NCBI GenBank assembly: GCA_037951105.1
Contig: JBAMJV010007134.1
Span: 62,001 to 126,000, forward strand
Origin: Echinarachnius parma
Taxonomy: Eukaryota > Echinodermata > Echinoidea > Clypeasteroida > Echinarachniidae
DNA: 64,000 bases
Reading direction: 5' to 3'
Within the stretch, counting starts at the first letter, position 1; every line of letters begins with the position of its first letter. The translations under genes were made by a program, and so were the position numbers. Shown in pieces: positions 38,001-50,000 of the stretch. Under the pieces are notes generated by a model. It was not told where the DNA came from. It was given only the letters and a program-made list of their open reading frames with translations, and ran no database searches.

Positions 38001-41000
38001 CATGGAATTCTCCTGAACATAAAACACAGCAAACTCAGGCAAAATTCCTCAGGTGCCTGTTGTGGGGGTTCTTTTGCCACAGATCGAGTTTCCTCCACTG
38101 CATCAGACGTTTCTGCAGGGGCCTAAAATATTCAAGAGGGCAGAAACAAGAAGTGTCTTCACAGAACCAACAACAACAACAACTTTAGCTTCAGTAATCA
38201 GGACAATGAGTCGGTTCTTCTTAGCAACCATCTTATTCAAAAGGAAGAATATCTTCTACGTTGAAAACCTTCATGGACTTCAAATATTTCTGTTTAAGAA
38301 TCCATTTTAACAATAAACACATGCAAGCAGACAAGTGTTCGGGATGATGAAAAAGGAAAGAAATTCCATGACTTGAGGTCAGAAGATGGAGAAATAAAAT
38401 TGTTAGAAAAACTAACAACGAAAATCAATGAAATTAAAAAAAACTTCAGTTGAATAACATAGACATAAAACTTGTAAAAACAATATTGAAGAACATGGAA
38501 TGTGCCTTTACAGAACACAGCAAACTCAGGCAAAATACCTCAGGTGCCTGTTCCTGTGTGGGTTCTGTTGTCACAGGTAAAGTTTCCTCCACCTCATCAG
38601 GGGTTACTTCAGATGGAGTTTCCTCCTTTGCATCAGGCGATTCTACAGATAAAATTTCCTCCACTGCATCAGTCTTTTCTTCGGATGGAGTTTCCTCCAC
38701 TGCATCAGACGTTGCTTCTGAAGAAGGAGTTTCCCCAACTGCATCAGGGGTTTCTGCAGATGGAGTTCCCTCTACTGCATCAGTCTTTTCTTCGGATGGA
38801 GTTTCTTCCACTTCATTAGGGGTTTTCGCAGATAGGGTTTCTTCCACTGCATCAGTCTTTTCTACGGTTGGAGCTTCCACCACTACATCATCGGTTGGAG
38901 TTTCCTCCACTGCATCAGGCATTTCTACAGAAGGAGTTTCCCCAACTGCATCAGGGGTTTCTGCAGATGGAGTTTCCTCTACTGCATCAGTCTTTTCTAC
39001 GGTTGGAGTTTCCTCCACTGCATCAGGCGTTTCTACAGAAGGAGTTTCCTCCTCTGCATTAGACATTTCTGCAGGGGCCTTAAAAGATCAAGAGAGCAGA
39101 AGGGACAGGTGTCTTCAGAGAACCAACATCAACAAAAAAATTCAGTTATCAGAACAATGATTTGTTTCTTCTTAGCAACAATCCTAATCGAAAGGAAGAA
39201 TATCTTCCACGCTAGAAACCTTCATGGACTTTAATTCTGTTTTAGAACCCACTTGATTTTAACAATGAACACATGCAAGCAGGCAAGTGCTATTGATGAA
39301 AAAGGAAAGAAATTAAATGGCTTGAGGTCAGAATATGGAGAAATAAAACTAGAAAAACTAACAATGAAAATCTATGAAATCAAAGAGATCTTCACTTGAA
39401 TAACACAGACATGAAATTTGTAAAACCAACATTGAAGAACATGGAATAGGCCTTTACAGAACACAGCAAAATACCACAGGTGCCTGATCATGTGAGGGTT
39501 CTGTTGTCACAGGTTCTGTTGTCATAGGTAAAGTTTCCTCCACCTCATCAGGGGTTTCTGTGGAAGGAGCTTCTTCCAATGCATCAGGCGATTCTACAAA
39601 TAAACTTTCCTCCACTGCATCAATCTTTTCTTCAGATGGAGTTTCCTCCACTGCATCAGGCGTTGCTTCTGAAGGAGTTTCCCCAACTGCATCAGGGGTT
39701 TCTGCAGATGGAGTGTCCTCTACTGCATCAGTCTTTTCTCCGGATGGAGTTTCCCCAACTGGATCGGAGGTTTCCGCAGATGGAGTTTCTTCAACTGCAT
39801 CATTCTTTTCTACGGTTGGAGTTTCCTCAACTGCATCAGGAGTTGTTGCTGGAGATGGAGTTTCACAAACTGCATCAGGCGTTTCTGTGAATGGAGTTTC
39901 CTCCACTGCATCAGGCATTTGTACAGAAGGAGTTTCCTCCAGTGCATCAGGGGTTTCTGCAGATGGAGTTTCTTCTACTGCATCAGTCTTTTCTTCGGAT
40001 GGAGTTTCCTCCATTGCATTAGGGGTTTCTTCCACTGCATCAGTCTTTTCTACGGTTGGAGCTTCCTCCACTACATCAGTCTTTTCTTCGGTTGGAGTTT
40101 CCTCCACTTCATCAGGCGTTTCTACAGAAGGAGTTTCTTCCACTGCATCAGACGTTTCTGCAGATAGAATTTCCTCCAGTACAATAGGCGTATCTGTAGG
40201 TGCCTAAAATGGGCAAGGAGAGAAAGTGCTAGGGTGTCTTCACAGAACCACTATCAACTATAACATTTAGTCATGAGACCTTCAAACAAACCCCCCCCCC
40301 CCAAACAAAAACAAAAACAGAAACTTTACAAAGCTATGAATATTACTCTTTTCAAAGTGAGGAGTCAAAGTAAGCAGACAAGAGTTCAGGATCATGGAAA
40401 TATAAAGAAATTCACCAAAATTATATCATTATTTTATAAAACCATGAAAAACAATAGAACAAAAAGATATTTGAAAATTAAACGAGATATGGAACTTGAA
40501 ATAAAATATGGCAAGACATGGAATTCTTCTGAACAAAACACAGCAAACTCAGGCAAAATACCTCAGGTTCCAGTTGTGGGGATTCTGTTGCCACAGACGG
40601 AGTTTCCTCCACTGCATCAGTCGTTTCTGCAGAGGCCTAAAATGATCAAGGACATAAAGGACTGGTGTCTTCAGGAAACCAACATCAACAACAACTTTAG
40701 CTTCAGTAATCAGGACAATGAGTCGTTTCTTCTTAGCAACCATATTATTCAATAGGAAGAATATCTTCCACGCTGAAAACCTTCATGGACTTCAAATATT
40801 TCTGTTTAAGAACCCATCTTGATTTTAACAATGAACACATGCAAGCAGGCAAGTGTTCCGGATGATGAATAAGGAAAGAGATTCATTGGCTTGAGGTCAG
40901 AATATGGAGAAATAAAACTAGAAAAACTAACAACAAAAATAAATGAAATCAAAAAGATCTTCACTTGAATAACAAAGGCTGTGTACAAAACACTTGTAAC

Positions 41001-44000
41001 TTGTAAAACAACATTGAAGAACATGGAATGGGCCTCAGGCAAAATACCTCGGGTGCCTGTTCCTGTGAGGGTTCTGTTGTCACAGGTAAAGTTTCCTCCA
41101 CCTCATCAGGGGTTAGTTCAGATGGAGTTTCCTCCTTTGCATCAGGCGATTCTACTGATGGAGCTTCCACCACTGCATCAGGCGTTTCTGCAGATGGAGT
41201 TTCATCTACTTCATCAGTCTTTTCTAGGGTTGGAGCTTCCTCCACTACATCAGTCTTTTCTTCAGATGGAGTTTCCTCCACTGCAATAGGGGTATCAGCA
41301 GATGGAGTTTCTTCCACTGCATCAGTTTTTTCTTCGGATGGAGTTTCCTCAACTGCATCAGGAGTTGTTGCTGAAGATGGAGTCTCCCCAACTGCATCAG
41401 GTGTTTCTACAGAAGAAGTTTCTTCCACTGCATCATTCTTTTCTACGGTTGGAGCTCCCTCCACTACATCAGTCTTTTCTTCGGTTGGAGTTTCCTCCAC
41501 TGCATCAGGCATTTCTACAGAAGGAGTTTCTTCAACTGCATCAGACGTTTCTGCAGATAGAGTTTCCTCCAGTACACTAGGCGTATCTGTAGGTGCCTAA
41601 AATGGGCAAGGAGAGAAAGTGCTAGGGTGTCTTCACAGAACCACTATCAACTATAACATTTAGTCATGAGACCTTTAAACAAAACCCCCTAAAAAAAATT
41701 GAAACTTTGCAAAGCTTTGAATATGACTCTTTTCAAAGTGAGGAGTGAAAGTAAGCAGACAAGAGTTCAGGATCATGGAAATATAAAGAAATTCACCAAA
41801 ATTATATCATTATAAAACCATGAAAAACAATAGAACAAAAAGATATTTGAAAATTAAACGAACATGGAACTTGAAATAAAATATGGCAAGACATTGAATT
41901 CTTCTGAACAAAACACAGCAAACTCAGGCAAAATACCTCAGGTGCCAGTTGTGAGGGTTCTGTTGCCACAGTTGGAGTTTCCTCCACTGCATCAGTCGTT
42001 TCTGCAGAGGCCTAAAATGATCGAGGACAGAAAGGACAGGTGTCTTCAGGAAACCAACATCAACAAAACTTTAGCTTCAGTAATCAGGACAATGAGTCGT
42101 TTCTTCTTAGCAACCATATTATTTAAAAGGAAAGAATATCTTCCACGCTGAAAACCTTCATGGAATTCAAATATTTCTGTTTAAGAACCCATCTTGATTT
42201 TAACAATGAACACATGCAAGCAGGCAAGTGTTCCGGATGATGAATTAGGAAAGAGATTCATTGGCTTGAGGTCAGAATAGAAAAACTAACAACAAAAATA
42301 AATTAAATCAAAAAGATCTTCACTTGAATAACAAAGACTGTGTACAAAAAAACTTGTAACTTGCAAAACTACATTGAAGAATATGGAATGGGCCTTTACA
42401 GAACACAGCAAACTCAGGCAAAATACCTCGGGTGCCTGTTCCTGTGAGGGTTCTGTTGTCACAGGTAATGTTTCCTCCACCTCATCAGGGGTTAGTTCAG
42501 ATGGAGTTTCCTCCTTTGCATCAGGCGATTCTACTGATGGAGCTTCCTCTACTGCATCAGGTGTTTCTGCAGATGGAGTTTCCTCTACTTCATCAGTCTT
42601 TTCTAGGGTTGGAGCTTCCTCCACTACATCAGTCTTTTCTTCGGATGGAGTTTCCTCCACTACATCAGTCTTTTCTTCGGATGGAGTTTCCTCCACTACA
42701 TCAGTCTTTTCTTCGGATGGAGTTTCCTCAACTGCATCAGGCGTGGCTTCTGAAGAAGGTGTTTCACCAACTGCATCAGGGGTTTCTGCAGATAGAGCTT
42801 CCTCCACTACATCAGTCTTTTCTTCGGTTGGAGTTTCCGCCACTGCATCAGGAGTTGTTGCTGAAGATGGAGTTTCCCCAACTGCATCAGGTGTTTCCAT
42901 GGATGGAGTTTCCTCCACTGCATCAGGCGTTTCTACAGAAGAAGTTTCTTCCACTGCATCAGTCTTTTCTACAGTTGGAGCTCCCTCCACTACATCAGTC
43001 TTTTCTTCGGTTGGAGTTTCCTCCAATGCATCAGGCGTTTCTTCGGTTGGAGCTTCCTCCACTGCATCAGGAGATGTTTCTGAAGATGGAGTTTCACCAA
43101 CTGCATCTGGTGTTTCAGTGGAAGGTGTTTCCGTGGATGGAGTTTCCTCTACTTCATCAGTCTTTTCTAGGGTTGGAGCTTCCTCCACTACATCAGTCTT
43201 TTCTTCGGATGGAGTTTCCTCCACTACATCAGTCTTTTCTTCGGATGGAGTTTCCTCCACTACATCAGTCTTTTCTTCGGATGGAGTTTCCTCAACTGCA
43301 TCAGGCGTGGCTTCTGAAGAAGGTGTTTCACCAACTGCATCAGGGGTTTCTGCAGATAGAGCTTCCTCCACTACATCAGTCTTTTCTTCGGTTGGAGTTT
43401 CCTCCACTGCATCAGGAGTTGTTGCTGAAGATGGAGTTTCCCCAACTGCATCAGGTGTTTCCATGGATGGAGTTTCCTCCACTGCATCAGGCGTTTCTAC
43501 AGAAGAAGTTTCTTCCACTGCATCAGTCTTTTCTACGGTTGGAGCTCCCTCCACTACATCAGTCTTTTCTTCGGTTGGAGTTTCCTCCACTGCATCAGGC
43601 GTTTCTTCGGTTGGAGCTTCCTCCACTGCATCAGGAGATGTTTCTGAAGATGGAGTTTCACCAACTTCATCTGGTGTTTCAGTGGAAGGTGTTTCCGTGG
43701 ATGGAGTTTCCTCTACTGCATCAGGCGTTGCTTCTGAAGAAGGAATTTCTGCAGATGGAGTTTCCTCTACTGCATAAGTCTTTTCTAGGGTTGGAGCTTC
43801 CTCCACTACATCAGTCTTTTCTTTGGATGGAGTTTCCTTCACTGCATCAAGAGTTTTTTCTGAAGATGGAGTTTCCCCAACTGCATCAGGTGTTTCCATG
43901 GATGGAGTTTCTTCCACTGCATCAGGCGTTTCTACAGAAGAAGTTTCTTCCACTGCATGAGATGTTTCTGCAGATATAGTTTCCTCTACTGCATCAGTCT

Positions 44001-47000
44001 TTTCTTCGGTTGGAGCTTTCTCCACTGCATCAAGAGATGTTTCTGACGATGGAGTTTCACCAACTGCATCTGGTGTTTCAGTGGAAGGTGTTTCAGTGGA
44101 AGGCATTTCCGTGGATGGAGTTTCCTCTACTGCATCAGGCGATGCTTCTGAAGAAGGAGTTTCCCCAACTGCATCAGGGGTTTCTGCAGATGGAGTTTCC
44201 TCTACTGCATAAGTCTTTTCTTCGGTTGGAGCTTCCTCCACTGCATCAGGAGATGTTTCTGAAGATGGAGTTTCCCCAACTGCATCCGTTTCAGTGGATG
44301 GAGTTTCCTCCACTGCATCAGACGTTGCTTCTGAAGAAGGAGTTTCCCCAATTGCATCAGGGGTTTCCTCTAGTGCATCAGTCTTTTCTTTGGATTGAGC
44401 TTCCTCCACTGCATTAGGGGTCTCTGCAGATGGAGTTTCTTCCACTGCATCAGTCTTTTCTATGGTTGGAGGTTCCTCCACTGCATAAGGAGTTGATTCT
44501 GATGGAGTTCCCGCAACTGCATCAGGCGTTTCTGCGGATGGAGTTTCCTCCACTGCATCAAGAGTTTCTACAGAAGTAGTTTCTTCCACTGCATCAGACC
44601 TTTCTGCAGATGGAGTTTCCTCCACTGCATCAGGTGTTTCAGCAGATGGAGTTTCCTCCACCGCATCAGGTGTTTCTGCAGATGGAGATTCTTCCAGTAC
44701 AATAGGCGTATCTGCAGGTGCCTAAAAATGGGCAAGGAGAGAAAGTGCTAGGGTGTCTTCACAGAACCATTATCAACTATAACATTTAGTCATGAGACCT
44801 TTAAACAACCCCCCCCCCCCCCCCACTCCAAACCATAGAAACTTTACAGAGCTATAAATATTACTCTTGTCAAAGCGAGGAGTCATTTTAATAACCAACA
44901 CATGTAAGCAGAGGAGAGTTCAGGATCATTGATATGTAAAGAAATTCGCCAAAAGTAGATCATTATAATGCTAAATAAACCGTGAAAAATAATAGAACAA
45001 AAAGATTTTAAAAACTAAACGATACATGGAACTTGAAATGAAATATGGCAAGACATGGAATTCTTCTGAACAAACCACAGCAATTTCAGGCAAAATACCT
45101 CAGGTGCCTGTTGTGGGGGTTCTGTTGCCACAGATGGAGTTTCCTCCACTACATCAGACGTTTCAGCAGGGGCCTAAAAAAACAAGAGGGTAGAAAGGAC
45201 AGGTGTCTTCAGAGAACCAACATCAACAAAAACTTCAGCTTCAATACTCGGAACAATGATTTGTTTCTTCTTAGCAACAATCCTATTAGAAAGGAAGAAT
45301 ATCTTCCATGCTGGAAACGTTCATGGACTTTAATTCTGTTATAGAATCCATCTTGACTTTAGCAATGAACACATGAAAGCAGGCAAGTGTTCCGGATGAT
45401 GAAAAAGGAAAGAAATTCAATGAAATAAAAAGATCTTCACTTGAATACAAAGACATAAAACTTGTAAAATCAACATTAAAGAACATGAAAAGGGCCTTTA
45501 CAGAACACAGCAAACTCAGGCAAAGTACCTCAGTTGCCTGTTCCTGTGGGGGTTCTGTTGTCACAGGTAAAGTTTCCTCCACCTCATCAGGGGTTACTTC
45601 AGATGGAGTTTCCTCCTTTGCATCGGGCGATTCTACAGATGAAATTTCCTCCACTGCATCAGTTTTTTCTTCGGATGGAGTTTCCTCCACTGCATCAGGC
45701 GTTGCTTCTGAAGAAGGAGTTTCCCCAACTGCATCAGGGCTTTCAGCAGATGGAGTTTCCTCTACTGCATCAGTCATTTCTCCGGATGGAGTTTCCTCCA
45801 CTGCAATAGGGGTTTCTGCAGTTGGAGTTTCTTCCACTGCATCAGTCTTTTCTTCGGATGGAGTTTCCTTCACTGCATCAGGAGATGTTTCTGAAGATGG
45901 AGTTTCACCAACTGCATCTGGTGTTTCAGTGGAAGGTGTTTCCGTGGATGGAGTTTCCTCTACTGCATCAGGCGTTGCTTCTGAAGAAGTAGTTTCTGCA
46001 GATGGAGTTTCCTCTACTGCACAAGTCTTTTCTAGGGTTGGAGCTTCCTCCACTACATCAGTCTTTTCTTCGGATGGAGTTTCCCCAACTGCATCAGGTG
46101 TTTCCATGGATGGAGTTTCCTCCACTGCATCAGGCGTTTCTACAGAAGAAGTTTCTTCCACTGCATCATTCTTTTCTACGGTTGGAGCTCCCTCCACTAC
46201 ATCAGTCTTTTCTTCGGTTGGAGTTTCCTCCACTGCATCAGGCATTTCTACAGATAGAGTTTCCTCCAGTACACTAGGCGTATCTGTAGGTGCCTAAAAT
46301 GGGCAAGGAGAGAAAGTGCTAGGGTGTCTTCACAGAACCACTATCAACTATAACATTTAGTCATGAGACCTTTAAACAAACCCCCGTAAAAAACCAGAAA
46401 CTTTACAAAGCTTTGAATATTACTCTTTTCAAAGTGAGGAGTGAAAGTAAGCAGACAAGAGTTCAGGATCATGGAAATATAAAGAAATTCACCAAAATTA
46501 TATCATTATAAAACCATGAAAAACAATAGAACAAAAAGATATTTGAAAATTAAACGAGACATGGAACTTGAAATAAAATATGGCAAGACATGGAATTCTT
46601 CTGAACAAAACACAGCAAACTCAGGCAAAATACCTCAGGTGCCAGTTGTGGGGGTTCTGTTGCCACAGACGGAGTTTCCTCCGCTGCATCAGTCGTTTCT
46701 GCACAGGCCTAAAATGATCAAGGACATAAGGACAGGTGTCTTCAGGAAACCAACATCAACAACAACTTTAGCTTCAGTAATCAGGACAATGAGTCGTTTC
46801 TTCTTAGCAACCATATTATTCAATAGGAAGAATATCTTCCACGCTGAAAGCCTTCATGGACTTCAAATATTTCTGTTTAAGAACCCATCTTGATTTTAAC
46901 AATGAACACATGCAAGCAGACAAGTGTTCCGGATGATGAATAAGGAAAGAGATTCATTGGCTTGAGGTCAGAATATGGAGAAATAAAACTAGAAAAACTA

Positions 47001-50000
47001 ACAACAAAAATAAATGAAATCAAAAAGATCTTCACTTAAATAACAAAGGCTGTGTACAAAAAAACTTGTAACTTGTAAAACAACATTGAAGAACATGGAA
47101 TGGGCCTCAGGCAAAATACCTCGGGTGCCTGTTCCTGTGAGGGTTCTGTTGTCACAGGTAAAGTTTCCTCCACCTCATCAGGGGTTAGTTCAGATGGAGT
47201 TTCCTCCTTTGCATCAGGCGATTCTACTGATGGAGCTTCCACCACTGCATCAGGCGTTTCTGCAGATGGAGTTTCCTCTACTTCATCAGTCTTTTCAAGG
47301 GTTGGAGCTTCCTCCACTACATCAGTCTTTTCTTCGGATGGAGTTTCCTCCACTGCAATAGGGGTATCAGCAGATGGAGTTTCTTCCACTGCATCAATTT
47401 TTTCTTCGGATGGAGTTTCCTCAACTGCATCAGGAGTTGTTGCTGAAGATGGAGTCTCCCCAACTGCATCAGGTGTTTCTACAAAAGAAGTTTCTTCCAC
47501 TGCATCATTCTTTTCTACGGTTGGAGCTCCCTCCACTACATCAGTCTTTTCTTCGGTTGGAGTTTCCTCCACTGCATCAGGCATTTCTACAGAAGGAGTT
47601 TCTTCAACTGCATCAGACGTTTCTGCAGATAGAGTTTCCTCCAGTACACTAGGCGTATCTGTAGGTGCCTAAAATGGGCAAGGAGAGAAAGTGCTAGGGT
47701 GTCTTCACAGAACCACTATCAACTATAACATTTAGTCATGAGACCTTTAAACAAAACCCCCTAAAAAAAATTGAAACTTTACAAAGCTTTGAATATGACT
47801 CTTTTCAAAGTGAGGAGTGAAAGTAAGCAGACAAGAGTTCAGGATCATGGAAATATAAAGAAATTCACCAAAATTATATCATTATAAAACCATGAAAAAC
47901 AATAGAACAAAAAGATATTTGAAAATTAAACGAACATGGAACTTGAAATAAAATATGGCAAGACATGGAATTCTTCTGAACAAACCACAGCAATTTCAGG
48001 CAAAATACCTCAGGTGCCTGTTGTGGGGGTTCTGTTGCCACAGATGGAGTTTCCTCCACTACATCAGACGTTTCAGCAGGGGCCTAAAAAAACAAGAGGG
48101 TAGAAAGGACAGGTGTCTTCAGAGAACCAACATCAACAAAAACTTCAGCTTCAATACTCGGAACAATGATTTGTTTCTTCTTAGCAACAATCCTATTAGA
48201 AAGGAAGAATATCTTCCATGCTGGAAACGTTCATGGACTTTAATTCTGTTATAGAATCCATCTTGACTTTAGCAATGAACACATGAAAGCAGGCAAGTGT
48301 TCCGGATGATGAAAAAGGAAAGAAATTCAATGAAATAAAAAGATCTTCACTTGAATACAAAGACATAAAACTTGTAAAATCAACATTAAAGAACATGAAA
48401 AGGGCCTTTACAGAACACAGCAAACTCAGGCAAAGTACCTCAGTTGCCTGTTCCTGTGAGGGTTCTGTTGTCACAGGTAAAGTTTCCTCCACCTCATCAG
48501 GGGTTACTTCAGATGGAGTTTCCTCCTTTGCATCGGGCGATTCTACAGATGAAATTTCCTCCACTGCATCAGTTTTTTCTTCGGATGGAGTTTCCTCCAC
48601 TGCATCAGGCGTTGCTTCTGAAGAAGGAGTTTCCCCAACTGCATCAGGGCTTTCAGCAGATGGAGTTTCCTCTACTGCATCAGTCATTTCTCCGGATGGA
48701 GTTTCCTCCACTGCAATAGGGGTTTCTGCAGTTGGAGTTTCTTCCACTGCATCAGTCTTTTCTTCGGATGGAGTTTCCTTCACTGCATCAGGAGATGTTT
48801 CTGAAGATGGAGTTTCACCAACTGCATCTGGTGTTTCAGTGGAAGGTGTTTCCGTGGATGGAGTTTCCTCTACTGCATCAGGCGTTGCTTCTGAAGAAGT
48901 AGTTTCTGCAGATGGAGTTTCCTCTACTGCACAAGTCTTTTCTAGGGTTGGAGCTTCCTCCACTACATCAGTCTTTTCTTCGGATGGAGTTTCCCCAACT
49001 GCATCAGGTGTTTCCATGGATGGAGTTTCCTCCACTGCATCAGGCGTTTCTACAGAAGAAGTTTCTTCCACTGCATCATTCTTTTCTACGGTTGGAGCTC
49101 CCTCCACTACATCAGTCTTTTCTTCGGTTGGAGTTTCCTCCACTGCATCAGGCATTTCTACAGATAGAGTTTCCTCCAGTACACTAGGCGTATCTGTAGG
49201 TGCCTAAAATGGGCAAGGAGAGAAAGTGCTAGGGTGTCTTCACAGAACCACTATCAACTATAACATTTAGTCATGAGACCTTTAAACAAAACCCCCTAAA
49301 AAAAATTGAAACTTTACAAAGCTTTGAATATGACTCTTTTCAAAGTGAGGAGTGAAAGTAAGCAGACAAGAGTTCAGGATCATGGAAATATAAAGAAATT
49401 CACCAAAATTATATCATTATAAAACCATGAAAAACAATAGAACAAAAAGATATTTGAAAATTAAACGAATATGGAACTTGAAATAAAATATGGCAAGACA
49501 TGGAATTCTTCTGAACAAAACACAGCAAACTCAGGCAAAATACCTCAGGTGCCAGTTGTGAGGGTTCTGTTGCCACAGTTGGAGTTTCCTCCACTGCATC
49601 AGTCGTTTCTGCAGAGGCCTAAAATGATCGAGGACAGAAAGGACAGGTGTCTTCAGGAAACCAACATCAACAAAACTTTAGCTTCAGTAATCAGGACAAT
49701 GAGTCGTTTCTTCTTAGCAACCATATGATTTAAAAGGAAAGAATATCTTCCACGCTGAAAACCTTCATGGAATTCAAATATTTCTGTTTAAGAACCCATC
49801 TTGATTTTAACAATGAACACATGCAAGCAGGCAAGTGTTCCGGATGATGAATTAGGAAAGAGATTCATTGGCTTGAGGTCAGAATATGGAGAAATAAAAC
49901 TAGAAAAACTAACAACAAAAATAAATTAAATCAAAAAGACCTTCACTTGAATAACAAAGACTGTGTACAAAAAAACTTGTAACTTGTAAAACTACATTGA

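Larger units (their letters stand above)
40440..41960. repeat. Segmental duplication copy 1 (offset 6072 bp)
   Basis: A block with e26, e25 and the start of the next intron. e26 to e20 and e25 to e19 both sit exactly 6072 bp apart and have equal lengths, and the introns match too. Confidence 0.8.
45040..46380. repeat. Segmental duplication copy 1 (offset 2910 bp)
   Basis: A block containing e22, its intron, e21 and flanking intron is almost base-identical to 47950-49290. The outer flanks differ (for example GATACATGGAACTTGAAATG here against GAACATGGAACTTGAAATA at the second copy), which gives the approximate boundaries. Confidence 0.85.
46510..48000. repeat. Segmental duplication copy 2 (offset 6072 bp)
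   Basis: Partner of 40440-41960, containing e20 and e19. It abuts the 2910-bp-offset block at about 47.95 kb, where the similarity switches from the e24-type to the e22-type neighbourhood. That is a recombination joint. Confidence 0.8.
47950..49290. repeat. Segmental duplication copy 2 (offset 2910 bp)
   Basis: Partner of 45040-46380, containing e18 and e17. Coding and intron sequence match equally well, so the copying is recent and not confined to exons. Confidence 0.85.

Noticed and set aside
42374..43979. Long plus-strand frames rich in SSTASGVSADGV or MEFPPLHQSFL
   Set aside because: They are antisense shadows of the 36-bp repeat exons. The minus frame alone has splice sites, constant head and tail sequences and linkage to the CBM48 exons.
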